NCBI GenBank assembly: GCA_965221625.1
Contig: OZ244903.1
Coordinates: 1,612,001 to 1,676,000, forward strand
Direction: 5' to 3'
DNA: 64,000 nucleotides
From: Bin127 sp965221625
GTDB taxonomy: Bacteria; Chloroflexota; Dehalococcoidia; Lucifugimonadales; Lucifugimonadaceae
This document shows positions 54,202 through 63,273 of this stretch, piece by piece. The notes beneath the pieces were generated by a model. The model did no database searches. It was not told the origin of the DNA and worked only from the letters and a program-made list of their open reading frames with translations. Position numbers and translations under genes: made by a program. How positions within the stretch are numbered: the first letter of the stretch is position 1; every line of letters begins with the position of its first letter.

Positions 54202-55773
54202 TCACTTAAGCTCGGCGTCGTTCTGTTCCGTCGGCAAGTCAATGATGAACGTCGTACCCGCGCCGACTTTGCTAGCTACGTCAATCGTCCCGCGGTGGGC
54301 CTCCACGATGCGTTTAACGATGGTCAAACCGAGACCGGTGCCGCCCGTCGACCTAGTGCGAGAGGCATCGACCCTGTAAAACTGATCAAAGACGCGTGAA
54401 TGATCCTCTGCGGGGATTCCCTTGCCTTGGTCGACGACTGAGATACGGACTGTCGAATCTTCGGCGCGCAGAACCTTGATGTTGACCGAGTTTCCCGATA
54501 CCGAGTGGTTAAGCGCATTATCGACGAGATTATGGATAACCTGAGTCATGCGCGTGCGATCAACCGCAACCGGTTTGAGTGCGTCGTCACATTCGGTCGT
54601 CAGCTCGACGCCAACCGCCGACGCCCTCGGTTTGAACGCCTGGACCACGCTTGCGACGATCTGCCTGATGTCCTCGGGCGCAACATCAAGCGTTAACTCG
54701 CCCGCATCGGCGATGGCGAGGATCCGAAGATCCTCTACCAGCGTCGACAAGTGGATAGTTTCCTTGTGCAGAGTCTCGATGGTTTCGTAGTTGGCTTCTA
54801 CGACGCCGTCCTTGATCGCTTCAATGTAACCACGAACGTTAGTCAACGGGGTGCGCAACTCATGGGCGACGTCAGCGGTCATCCTTCGTCTTCGTGTTTC
54901 GGCGGTTTCGAGGTCGGCAGCCATCGAATTGAATGTGTTGGCGAGGTGTCCGATTTCGCCCCGGTGTTTGCCGTCGATGCGGTGATCAAGTTCGCCTTTG
55001 CCAAGTTTTCGTGCAGCGAGTGTGAGGTGACGCATTGGCGCGAAAGCGATTCTTGTAAAGGCGATTACGACCAACACACTGGCAATTCCACCAACGACGC
55101 CGCTAACGACAAGCGACCTGCGAAACTCTCGTTGTAGCGCGCTCAATTGCGGTTCCACCGCGAGTTCTCGGGGTGCCTGCTCAGGAATTGAACGCATGCC
55201 CGTAACTTCCCTCAGGATGACGCTCCGGTTGGGGAAACGATCTGCGAAGCGTTGAAACGGCGATTCGACCTCGACGAAGCGACCGTGCCGGCGCGGAGGG
55301 ACGATCTCGAGAACGTCGAAATCTGGTCGATCCCCATTCTTGGACTCGAATATGATCTTGCCGACGATGTCATCCTCAACAGTGAATGGCACGGATCGGT
55401 AGTCCTTGGAGTTGCGTTTGAAACGCTCCAACTCAGTCTCATATTTGCCTTCTGCATCTGTAGGAAATTGATGAGAGTCTGCCACCACGAAACCTTCGGC
55501 GTCGACCAATGCAACTCGAAGCGAATAGAGACGTCCGATCTGCTCAATGGAGTTCTGCAGGGTCCGCAGATCGACATTGGACGCGTAGAACTCCTGAAGC
55601 ATCAAGTTAGTCTGCGCCTCGCGGAAGCGGGACAGGCTGGCGTTGTAATCATCAATTGCCATACGCGTCGCGTTGGTGGACCAAACACTGACTCCGAATA
55701 TGCAGATTGACAACAAGGCGGCGAAACCCAAAGCTAGTCGGAACTGGATGGTGTGTGTCCACTCAGGAAGCAT
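54202..55773 (-). CDS. Sensor histidine kinase
   Basis: 523-residue membrane kinase. A first membrane span near residues 10-30, an extracytoplasmic sensor of about 170 residues, a second span near 210-235, then a HAMP linker, the phosphorylated His in ADVAHELRTPLTN, and a HATPase with the N-box LVDNALNHS and G-boxes VDQGKGI and GGTGLGL. The ATG at 55773 has AGGA eight bases upstream; an ATG at 55794 in the same frame adds seven residues. It overlaps the end of the response-regulator gene, so the two are coupled. The signal is unknown. Confidence 0.9.
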   Translation of the reverse strand: MLPEWTHTIQFRLALGFAALLSICIFGVSVWSTNATRMAIDDYNASLSRFREAQTNLMLQEFYASNVDLRTLQNSIEQIGRLYSLRVALVDAEGFVVADSHQFPTDAEGKYETELERFKRNSKDYRSVPFTVEDDIVGKIIFESKNGDRPDFDVLEIVPPRRHGRFVEVESPFQRFADRFPNRSVILREVTGMRSIPEQAPRELAVEPQLSALQREFRRSLVVSGVVGGIASVLVVIAFTRIAFAPMRHLTLAARKLGKGELDHRIDGKHRGEIGHLANTFNSMAADLETAETRRRRMTADVAHELRTPLTNVRGYIEAIKDGVVEANYETIETLHKETIHLSTLVEDLRILAIADAGELTLDVAPEDIRQIVASVVQAFKPRASAVGVELTTECDDALKPVAVDRTRMTQVIHNLVDNALNHSVSGNSVNIKVLRAEDSTVRISVVDQGKGIPAEDHSRVFDQFYRVDASRTRSTGGTGLGLTIVKRIVEAHRGTIDVASKVGAGTTFIIDLPTEQNDAELK

Positions 55774-56479
55774 CGAAACGATATCCTGCACCATAGACTG
55801 TCTTCAGATGACGTTCGCCATCCGTTGCGATTTCGAGCTTTCTTCGGAGGTTCGAGATATGTGTGTCGACCGTGCGATCTATACCCTCAAAGTCGTAGCC
55901 AATCGCATTTTCGATGATCTGGTCCCGGGTCAACGTGTGTTTCGGCGAGTTCATGAAGCAAATTAGCAAACGGTATTCCGTCGGCGTCAGATTCAGCTCC
56001 GAATCGTCGACATAGACAGTTCGAGAATCGAGGTCGACACGGTAGCAGCCGTTTGAGATCTCGCCTCGGGTTAGCGGCTCGCTAGCGATCTCGCGCCCAG
56101 ATCGACGAAGGACCGCGCGAATCCTCGCCATCAGCTCACGCGGACTGAACGGTTTGGTCACGTAGTCGTCGGCACCAAGATCAAGTCCCTCGAGACGGTC
56201 TTCTTCCTCGACTCGGGCGGTAACCATGACGATTGGCACGTCCGATTCCTGCCGCAACCTTTCGCAGATTTCACGCCCGTCGAGCCCGGGCAGGTTCAGG
56301 TCGAGAACAATCAGCGATGGCGACGCGGAGCGAGCCATCTCGAGTCCAGTGTTTCCATCCTTGGCGGTGAGTGGACGGTAGCCGTCGTGCGCTAGATACA
56401 AGCGGATCAGTTGCGATACAGACTCGTCGTCTTCAATGACGAGGATGGCGTGATCCCAGTTGTCGATTTGCGAGCTCAT
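55763..56479 (-). CDS. OmpR-family response regulator
   Basis: 238-residue response regulator. The receiver domain has the acidic pair in VIEDDES, the phospho-accepting aspartate in IVLDLNLPGLDG and the conserved lysine in VTKPFSPRE. The C-terminal winged-helix DNA-binding domain has LTPTEYRLL and the recognition-helix end VDTHISNLRRKLE. It is the partner of the kinase encoded immediately downstream. It is divergent from the histidine operon across 220 bases, though nothing shows that it controls that operon. Confidence 0.93.
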   Translation of the reverse strand: MSSQIDNWDHAILVIEDDESVSQLIRLYLAHDGYRPLTAKDGNTGLEMARSASPSLIVLDLNLPGLDGREICERLRQESDVPIVMVTARVEEEDRLEGLDLGADDYVTKPFSPRELMARIRAVLRRSGREIASEPLTRGEISNGCYRVDLDSRTVYVDDSELNLTPTEYRLLICFMNSPKHTLTRDQIIENAIGYDFEGIDRTVDTHISNLRRKLEIATDGERHLKTVYGAGYRFDAS

Positions 56480-56699
56480 CGGTAGTTTATGGCGGTGGTT
56501 ACCAAAGTCTTCGTATCTATTTTTGCGTCGAATCTTCGAGAAATTGGTAAGGGCACGACACGGTTCGAAATCCCAAGATGCTTCGACTCCCTCCTAATAG
56601 AATCTTGCACAGAGCAGAGATCAGACTTGACGCGCCCGTTGAGGCACTTCCAAGGCACCGAAAAGACTAATCCCAGAGCGCAGAAGACGGCAAATTCAA

Positions 56700-58121
56700 G
56701 TGCAGGGCAATGGGAAGATTCGTCGCGCGCCTGGATTCGAGGATCGTTCCGGGTCAGATTTTGATCGCTTAACGAGCGCAATCGAAGTTTGCCGTCGAAC
56801 AATGAGTTCCCGAGGGTATGCTCCGATCGAGACCCCGCTCGTCGAGCGATCCGAGTTGTTCTTGCGTCGATCGGGCGGCGTGCTTTCGAGCCAGCTGTTC
56901 GACTTTGTCGCACCAGACGGCAGTGAGGTGTGCTTGCGACCCGAACTGACCGCACCAGTATTGAGGCACGCTTTGGGGCTCGAAGAATGCCGGTTGCCGA
57001 TGCGGTTCCAATACGCAGCACCGATTTTTCGTTACTCCGAGCGACCGTACGACGCACCACCGAACGTCGTGCCAAGCAAGCGAGAGTTCGTGCAAGCAGG
57101 TGGCGAACTAGTCGGCGTGTCGCGATGCCAAGGCGACGGCGAAATCATCGCGCTGGCGTACGAGACGGCAGTTGCGCTCGGCGTGAGCGATGTCCGACTG
57201 CGCGTCGGGCACGTCGGCCTGATTTGGGAGTTGCTCGATGCCTTCAATCTTTCGGACAGAGGGAAGCACTTCCTTGCCAACGTTGTGTCGAGTCTTGGGA
57301 GCGGGATCTCTGATCTTTCGGAGGTCGAGTCAGAAGCCGGTCGATTAGGATTGTTGGCCGACGCGGATGCCAATGGCATCGAGGCGCAAGCTTCTGCGGC
57401 CGATTTGCTATCCCGTTTGGCAGCCGGCTCGATAAGATTGCCGGGCGACGAAGGACTTGCCTCAAGGTCGTCGGAGGACGTCGTGGTCGGCCTACGCAAG
57501 AAGCTGGCAAGCGCGCAACAAAACGTCGATTTTTCCCAAGCGTTGTCGACTATCAATCGAGTCGCCAATATACGGGGTCGGTTAGGTGAGGCATGTCGCG
57601 AAATGCAGACCATCGCGAGCACGTTGGGTTTGCTCAGGATGGATTCGCTGGACAGTCTCTCAACGGTCGTCGACGCGGCGGTTGCAGACGGCGTCCCGAG
57701 CGATGCTATTGAGATCGACCTTGGACTCGCTACCGCCGTTGCCTACTATTCCGGGATGATTTTCGACGTCTCGGCAGTATCGACCGGTGACACGATATCG
57801 TTGGGCGGCGGAGGAAGGTACGACGGCCTGGCGTCCGCGCTTGGATCACCAGACGATATTCCGGCACTCGGTTTTGCTATCAACTTGGACGTGGCGTGTC
57901 GGCTGTCGAAATCGGAAGCAGACGAATCTTCCGCGGGTGCCACCATTCTTGTTCCGGCAAACCTTGAGGCAATCGACCAAGTCGTCGCACGAGCGGCGGC
58001 GTTGCGACGTGAAGGCCGGCAGGTGTTCGTCCTTTACGATCCTGAAGCCGATGTTGAAGGATTGAAGAGTGCTTCGGGCGACGAAGTAGTCGTGATCGGC
58101 AAAAACGGCGCGATCGAGTAG
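56700..58121 (+). CDS. hisZ: ATP phosphoribosyltransferase regulatory subunit HisZ
   Basis: 473-residue protein with the histidyl-tRNA-synthetase catalytic fold but HisZ-type motifs: motif 2 region RFQYAAPIFRYSERPY, the AYYSGMIFDV loop, and the class II motif 3 GGGGRYDGLASALG. Its position directly before hisG supports HisZ rather than HisS. It has a C-terminal part of about 70 residues (ATILVPANLEAIDQVV onward) that resembles a reduced anticodon-binding domain and makes it longer than most HisZ proteins. The start is a GTG at 56700, the only start codon before the conserved RRAPGFED segment. Known HisZ binds short-form HisG and gives histidine sensitivity. Confidence 0.82.
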   Translation: MQGNGKIRRAPGFEDRSGSDFDRLTSAIEVCRRTMSSRGYAPIETPLVERSELFLRRSGGVLSSQLFDFVAPDGSEVCLRPELTAPVLRHALGLEECRLPMRFQYAAPIFRYSERPYDAPPNVVPSKREFVQAGGELVGVSRCQGDGEIIALAYETAVALGVSDVRLRVGHVGLIWELLDAFNLSDRGKHFLANVVSSLGSGISDLSEVESEAGRLGLLADADANGIEAQASAADLLSRLAAGSIRLPGDEGLASRSSEDVVVGLRKKLASAQQNVDFSQALSTINRVANIRGRLGEACREMQTIASTLGLLRMDSLDSLSTVVDAAVADGVPSDAIEIDLGLATAVAYYSGMIFDVSAVSTGDTISLGGGGRYDGLASALGSPDDIPALGFAINLDVACRLSKSEADESSAGATILVPANLEAIDQVVARAAALRREGRQVFVLYDPEADVEGLKSASGDEVVVIGKNGAIE

Positions 58122-58128
58122 GAGTGGC

Positions 58129-59157
58129 GTGACAGATAATCTGAGAATCGCGATTCCTTCTACCGGTGCTTTGGAGAAAGGCGTCGCGCGCCTGTTTTCC
58201 GATGCTGATGCCGCGGTGAGTCGAGTCAACTCGCGACGATACACCGCTGCTATACCTTCTATTCCCGGCACACAAGTCATTTACCAACGCCAGTCCGACA
58301 TCACGACATTGATCGACGGCGGAATTGCCGATCTCGGCGTAGTCGGGTTAGATCGCTACTTGGAGTCGAGGTTCGAGGACGGCGATTCGTTGGTAGTCGT
58401 GCCAAACCTAGAATACGGCTACTCGAGGTTGCTCATCGCAGTCCCTGACCCTTGGCTCGACATAACCTCGATGTACGACTTGGCGGATCTGAGCCTCGTT
58501 TTCCACGAACGGGGGCGCGATTTGCGGATTGCCACGAAATACCCTCGACTCGTCAAGCGATTTCTCAATCGGCGCGGCATCAACTACTTCTCAATGGTCA
58601 CCATCAACGGTGCACTCGAAGCTGCACCCCGAATCGGTTACGCCGAAGTCATCGCTGACATTTCGGACACCGGGAACACTCTGCGTGAGAACAATCTGCG
58701 TCCGCTGGTGGACGGTGTTGCCATCCAGTCGCATGCAATCATGATCGGGAACGCACGCACGCTAACCGAGTCACCTGGCAAACTTGATCTGGCGCGACGG
58801 CTGTTGGAGCGAATCGAGGCGCGGTTGCGTTCACGAATCTACAGACGTATCACGGCCAACGTGCGCGGGGAAACGGAAAAAGACATCGCGGCGCGCATTC
58901 TCGAGTCCCCGGATCTCTCTGGGATGGCCGGACCTACCATATCCCGTGTCTTCACGAGCGACGGCTTACGATGGTACTCAGTCCAGATCGTCGCCAGAAA
59001 AGACGACGTTGTGCGCTCAATCGATCATCTCCGCTCCCTCGGCGCATCTGGCACGTCGGTCAGCGAGCTGCAGTTTGTGTACCAAGGTCAATGCGATCTG
59101 CATCGTGCTTTGTTGGAGAATCTGGACCAATTCAAACCTAGGTCGGCGTCTTGCTGA
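58129..59157 (+). CDS. hisG: ATP phosphoribosyltransferase HisG
   Basis: 342-residue catalytic enzyme of the first histidine step, joining ATP and PRPP. It begins LRIAIPSTGALEKG and has ADLGVVGLDRY, and a PRPP-site stretch VIADISDTGNTLREN near residue 180. From about 240 a C-terminal segment (NVRGETEKDIAARILES, then GPTISRV and VARKDDVVRSIDHLRSLGA) resembles the HisG_C regulatory domain that marks the long form. This is unexpected because hisZ adjoins. GTG start with GGAG four bases upstream; eight bases after hisZ. Confidence 0.9.
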   Translation: MTDNLRIAIPSTGALEKGVARLFSDADAAVSRVNSRRYTAAIPSIPGTQVIYQRQSDITTLIDGGIADLGVVGLDRYLESRFEDGDSLVVVPNLEYGYSRLLIAVPDPWLDITSMYDLADLSLVFHERGRDLRIATKYPRLVKRFLNRRGINYFSMVTINGALEAAPRIGYAEVIADISDTGNTLRENNLRPLVDGVAIQSHAIMIGNARTLTESPGKLDLARRLLERIEARLRSRIYRRITANVRGETEKDIAARILESPDLSGMAGPTISRVFTSDGLRWYSVQIVARKDDVVRSIDHLRSLGASGTSVSELQFVYQGQCDLHRALLENLDQFKPRSASC

Positions 59158-60467
59158 AACGCATCTACGGCGTTGAAGCTGCTCTTCGTGAGTTCGCCAA
59201 CCGAACCGATCTGAATTCGGTGAACGAACCGACCACCGACGGTGGCGGAATCTACGACGCCCAACTCCTCCCCGACGAGTTCGCCTCACGCGTGATCTCC
59301 GACGTGCGCGACCGTGGCGACGCATTCGTCCGTCTACTGTCGCAAGCCCTCGACGGTGAAGTCCCAGCAAACTTCAGAGTCGACGATAACGTGATAGCCG
59401 AAGCTAGAAATCAACTTGCTTCAGAGGAAGTCGAAGCCCTCGAGCTGGCTGCCCGTCGCGTTTCGGACTTCCAGAGCAGGGGATTGCCCAAGTCGTGGCG
59501 AGACGAGGAGGCTGGTTACGGCGAAATCGTCCAACCAATCGCTTCGGTCGGTTGCTGCATTCCCGGCGGAACCGCGCCACTAGCTTCAACGGTCATCATG
59601 ACCGCCGTGCCTGCAAGAGTAGCCGGAGTCGATTACGTGTGTGTCGTCTCGCCGCCGTTCGAGCGTGGCGTACCGCATCCTGCGGTGTTGACCTCGTGTG
59701 AAATTGCTGGCGTGGACGAAGTGTTCGCAATCGGGGGTGCGCAGGCGGTCGCAGCACTCACCGTAGGAACCGAGTCGATTCCCAAAGTCGACATGATTTG
59801 CGGTCCCGGCAGCATCTGGGTTACGGCCGCCAAGCGACAGGTATACGGCTTGGTGGGCGTTGATGGAATCTACGGTCCGACCGAGACGATGGTCATCATC
59901 GATGACGAGAGTGATCCGGCCGTCAGTGCGGCAGACCTCCTCGCGCAAGCGGAGCACGACGTTCTAGCGGCCCCAGTATTGGTCGCACTTTCAGGTTTGG
60001 CTGTCGATAGGGTAGAGGCTGAGCTGGCGCAACAACTGGAGACTCTGCCAAGAGCCGAGATTGCGATGGCGGCCGTAACCGGCCGAGGTCGCGCCGTAGT
60101 CGTCGATACCATCGACGAGGCGATACGAGTCGCCGATGCATTCGCCCCGGAACACTTGTGCATGGCATTCGATGGCGCGCGTGACGCAGGACGACGCGTC
60201 CGCAACTCAGGTGGTATATTCGTCGGTGAACTGTCCGGCGAGATAATGGCCGACTACGTCGCCGGACCTAGTCACGTCATGCCGACTGGGGGATCTGCGC
60301 GCTTCTCATCGGCACTGTCCGCACGGGACTTCGTGAAGGTAACGCCGATTCTCGATTTGGACCTTGACGCATTTGAGTCGATTGCAGACGCCGCGTCGAC
60401 ACTTGCTCGTCTCGAGTCGCTTGATGCTCATGCGCACGCTGCAGATATCAGAAGGAAAGTGATGTAA
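59151..60467 (+). CDS. hisD: Histidinol dehydrogenase
   Basis: 438-residue enzyme of the last two steps of histidine synthesis, oxidising L-histidinol through histidinal with two NAD. Family segments are CCIPGGTAPLASTV near residue 143, FAIGGAQAVAAL, ICGPGSIWV, LLAQAEHDVLA (zinc/substrate), FAPEHLCM and GPSHVMPTGGSARF. The TTG at 59151 overlaps the stop of hisG by seven bases, supporting coupled translation. Typical length of the family is 420-440, so the gene looks complete. Confidence 0.93.
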   Translation: MLKRIYGVEAALREFANRTDLNSVNEPTTDGGGIYDAQLLPDEFASRVISDVRDRGDAFVRLLSQALDGEVPANFRVDDNVIAEARNQLASEEVEALELAARRVSDFQSRGLPKSWRDEEAGYGEIVQPIASVGCCIPGGTAPLASTVIMTAVPARVAGVDYVCVVSPPFERGVPHPAVLTSCEIAGVDEVFAIGGAQAVAALTVGTESIPKVDMICGPGSIWVTAAKRQVYGLVGVDGIYGPTETMVIIDDESDPAVSAADLLAQAEHDVLAAPVLVALSGLAVDRVEAELAQQLETLPRAEIAMAAVTGRGRAVVVDTIDEAIRVADAFAPEHLCMAFDGARDAGRRVRNSGGIFVGELSGEIMADYVAGPSHVMPTGGSARFSSALSARDFVKVTPILDLDLDAFESIADAASTLARLESLDAHAHAADIRRKVM

Positions 60468-60473
60468 AGAGAT

Positions 60474-61565
60474 ATGCGCCAACTTAAAGACATGATGCGG
60501 CAACATCTCTACGATCCGCAGGGATACGCCGGCGCACAGCACTCAACACATCTCGCTTCTGAAACCGGCATCGACTCGAGTCAGGTAATCCGGTTGAATG
60601 CGAACGAAAACCCATACGAACCACTACCCGAAATAGCGCAAGCACTGGTTGGCTTGCCGATACAGGAGTATCCGGATCAAGAACTAGTCCGCATGCGACT
60701 AGCGTTGAGCGAGTACACGGGACGTCCGTTCGAGCAGGTGATCGCAGGTTCTGGCGGAGACGAGATCATTGAGTTGCTGACGACTCTATTTGTTGAACCC
60801 GGCGAGGCGATGATTGATTGTCCGCCGACGTTCGGGATGTACGAATTTTGTGCGCATATCGCCCAAGCCAATCTCATCAACGTAGAGCGCACGGATGATT
60901 GGGAACTCAATGTAGGCGCGGTCGTCGACGCGATTGAACGGACGCAAGCCAAAATCATCTTCATCGCATCGCCGAACAATCCGACAGGGAATCTGTTACC
61001 GGACGATGACGCTCGCGCGATTCTCGACACAGGCGTTGTTCTAGTCGTCGACGAAACCTACTACGAGTTCTGCGGGACTACCTCCGCCGGTTTGCTTGAC
61101 GAGTACGACAATCTGATGGTGATTCGCTCCTTCAGCAAGTGGGCAGGCATCGCCGGGTTGCGCGTCGGCTATGCCATCGGGTCCGAGCTAATCGTCGGCC
61201 ACCTGATGACGATCAAGCAACCGTACAACCTCAACATCGCAGCAGAAGCAGCCGCTTTGGCCGCATTGGGAAACAAGGACAGACTGCTCGAACGCATCGA
61301 CGTCTTGTACGACGAGCGAAGGAGAGTAGAGAGAGCCATCGACGGTCTCGTAGGCGTCTCATACTCGCACTCCGACGCGAATTTCCTGCTCGTCAAGTTT
61401 GATCACCTAACTGGCGACGAAGCCTATGACCGACTCGTGTCGTACGGTATCTTCGCGCGTAAGTTCAGCGCGCGTCGTTTAGAGAACTCGATCCGCATTA
61501 GCGTGGGCATGCCAGAGCAGAACGATCTCGTGATCTCCGCTCTCGAAGAAATCTCGGGTGCTTAG
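60474..61565 (+). CDS. hisC: Histidinol-phosphate aminotransferase
   Basis: 363-residue fold type I aminotransferase of the HisC group, converting imidazole acetol phosphate to histidinol phosphate. Motifs include LNANENPYEPLP near residue 39, GSGGDEIIELL, ASPNNPTGNLLP, VDETYYEF and the Schiff-base lysine in SFSKWAGIAGLR. The C-terminal arginine in SIRISVG is the substrate-binding residue of class I enzymes. ATG at 60474, six bases after hisD. In operon with hisD and hisB, which supports HisC rather than another aminotransferase. Confidence 0.92.
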   Translation: MRQLKDMMRQHLYDPQGYAGAQHSTHLASETGIDSSQVIRLNANENPYEPLPEIAQALVGLPIQEYPDQELVRMRLALSEYTGRPFEQVIAGSGGDEIIELLTTLFVEPGEAMIDCPPTFGMYEFCAHIAQANLINVERTDDWELNVGAVVDAIERTQAKIIFIASPNNPTGNLLPDDDARAILDTGVVLVVDETYYEFCGTTSAGLLDEYDNLMVIRSFSKWAGIAGLRVGYAIGSELIVGHLMTIKQPYNLNIAAEAAALAALGNKDRLLERIDVLYDERRRVERAIDGLVGVSYSHSDANFLLVKFDHLTGDEAYDRLVSYGIFARKFSARRLENSIRISVGMPEQNDLVISALEEISGA

Positions 61566-61629
61566 TCGTCGCACGGGAATGCGAAGAATCGACGCGGCGC
61601 GTTTTCGATAATTGGCCTGAAGGTGAACC

Positions 61630-62226
61630 ATGAACAAACGCAAGGCATCAATCGAGCGCATCACGGGCGAGACACAGATTGCGGTGTCTGTCAACATCGA
61701 CGGGCAAGGCAAGAGTGAGATCGACACACCTGTAGGTTTCATGAATCACATGCTCAACGCGCTCTCAAAACACTCGATGATCGATTTGGTGGTCAAGGCC
61801 CGAGGGGATATCGAGACTGGTTCCCACCACACTGTGGAAGACACTGCGATAGTGATTGGTCGTTGTATCGCAAAGGCGTTAGGTGATCGCGCTGGCGTGA
61901 TACGCATCGCCAGCATGCACGTTCCTCTGGACGAAGCACTATCGCATGCTGTCGTGGACCTAAGCGGGCGTGGATACCCGGTGATCGACATGGGTTCGAC
62001 CTCAAATGCCGGCGACTTCTCGCCCGACATGGCTCGACATTTCTTCGAGTCGATGGCATACGAGGGTCGATTCAACCTGCATCTCAACGTGTTGCGTGGT
62101 ACGAACGAGCACCACATGATCGAGTCGGCCTTCAAAGCGTTCGCACGTGCCTTGCGGTCGGCTGCGTCTTTCGATGACCGGTCTGGCGGTGCAGTGCCGA
62201 GCACTAAAGGGACGCTCTCAGGCTAG
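61630..62226 (+). CDS. hisB: Imidazoleglycerol-phosphate dehydratase
   Basis: 198-residue single-function HisB. The two manganese-binding histidine clusters are visible as TGSHHTVEDTAIVIG near residue 60 and RGTNEHHMIESAFKAFARAL near 155. MNHMLNALSKHSMIDL and RGYPVIDM are further family segments. It dehydrates imidazole glycerol phosphate to imidazole acetol phosphate, the substrate of HisC. ATG at 61630, about 64 bases after hisC. It is the last gene of this his run; hisH, hisA, hisF and hisI lie outside the window or elsewhere. Confidence 0.94.
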   Translation: MNKRKASIERITGETQIAVSVNIDGQGKSEIDTPVGFMNHMLNALSKHSMIDLVVKARGDIETGSHHTVEDTAIVIGRCIAKALGDRAGVIRIASMHVPLDEALSHAVVDLSGRGYPVIDMGSTSNAGDFSPDMARHFFESMAYEGRFNLHLNVLRGTNEHHMIESAFKAFARALRSAASFDDRSGGAVPSTKGTLSG

Positions 62227-62250
62227 CGTCTTGGTTCCGGGATTGGGGGA

Positions 62251-62505
62251 TTAGAGCGCGATCTCGATCGAGTAGGTCTCGATTACGGGGTTCGCCAGCA
62301 ACGTTTCGCACATCTTCCTTGCTGTCGCTTCAGCCGCCTGGCGGTCATTCGCATCGATATCCACGTCGAAGAACTTGCCGGCACTCAGCGACTCGATCTG
62401 ATCGAATCCGATGCGTGCGAGTGCGCGGCTGATAGTTTCCGATTCAGGGTCGTGGACACTCGGTTTGAACGACACGCGGATGTGCGCCCGAAACGTCGAC
62501 GACAT
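62251..62505 (-). CDS. purS: Phosphoribosylformylglycinamidine synthase subunit PurS
   Basis: 84-residue PurS, the small third subunit of the multi-part FGAM synthase in purine synthesis; it bridges PurL and PurQ. The pattern of about 80 residues with VHDPESETISRALARIGF and SAGKFFDVDID in the first half, and NPVIETYSIEI at the end, matches the family. ATG at 62505, nine bases after the DUF3105 gene. The expected purQ and purL are not on this side; the next downstream gene is the convergent hisB. Confidence 0.9.
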   Translation of the reverse strand: MSSTFRAHIRVSFKPSVHDPESETISRALARIGFDQIESLSAGKFFDVDIDANDRQAAEATARKMCETLLANPVIETYSIEIAL

Positions 62506-62513
62506 CGCAATCC

Positions 62514-63242
62514 CTACTGTGTCATCCCGGCGACCTGCGGTTCGAACCCGCGGTCGAAGTAGGCGTCAATGAACTCCAAGATGCGGGGTTCATCGACCTC
62601 GTCAAGACGCAGGTGGTGCCGCCAAGCAGTCAGCGCAATTGTTGATTCCATTGCAGGGTAGGGCGATATGACGAATCCGGTATACGTGCCGTCTTCATTC
62701 CAATCTTTGGCAATTCTCTGGAAAGTCTCCGCGATGGCGTCGCATTCGCTGCCGCATTTGGTGGGGTCATAGTGCATCCCGATGCCACCATGTTCGAGAT
62801 TATGGATGAGAACTTGATCCGGCAAGACACGTTCGTACGGACCCCAACCGGACGGTGCGCGCTCGAAATTGTTTGCTTGACTGCCGATGGTATTCCAATG
62901 CGGTCCGGAGGTCGGCGGATAGACGCTGTAGGCAGTTTCGGGCACAACCGAATCGGGAACGTGCGCACGTCCGTCATCCGGGTCTTCGGAAACCGGTCCG
63001 CCACTGTTATACGGTCCGCGCTCGCCACCAATGAGTTGGTCTTGCGATACGAAACCTTGCTGGAATACCAGTGCGAAGATGATGAACACCGCGAACACCG
63101 ATCCCAACGCGATTAGTACCGTGCGCCGCCGCCGTTTCCGCGCATTGCTTCGAGAACGACGTTCCTCACGGACTTGGGAACGCGTCATACCACGCCGATG
63201 GTCGGGGCGCGTCGTTGCGACTCTGTTTCGTAAATTTGCCAT
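62514..63242 (-). CDS. DUF3105-family membrane protein
   Basis: 242-residue protein of the DUF3105 family. A charged N-terminal tail (Arg-rich) leads to one membrane span (VLIALGSVFAVFIIFALVF near residues 43-61), then an exported domain. The domain has YPPTSGPHWNT near 115, LIHNLEHGGIGMHY near 150, and cysteines CGSEC near 170; the histidines could bind a metal. The function of the family is unknown. ATG at 63242 shared with the surrounding purine genes on the same strand, about 31 bases from purC. Confidence 0.85.
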   Translation of the reverse strand: MANLRNRVATTRPDHRRGMTRSQVREERRSRSNARKRRRRTVLIALGSVFAVFIIFALVFQQGFVSQDQLIGGERGPYNSGGPVSEDPDDGRAHVPDSVVPETAYSVYPPTSGPHWNTIGSQANNFERAPSGWGPYERVLPDQVLIHNLEHGGIGMHYDPTKCGSECDAIAETFQRIAKDWNEDGTYTGFVISPYPAMESTIALTAWRHHLRLDEVDEPRILEFIDAYFDRGFEPQVAGMTQ

Positions 63243-63273
63243 CGTTTGACGATTCTATTTCACGCAACTCCAA

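Noticed and set aside
56545..56590. tRNA-like GGTTCGAAATCC
   Set aside because: The T-stem pairs fail after two positions and there is no cloverleaf around it.
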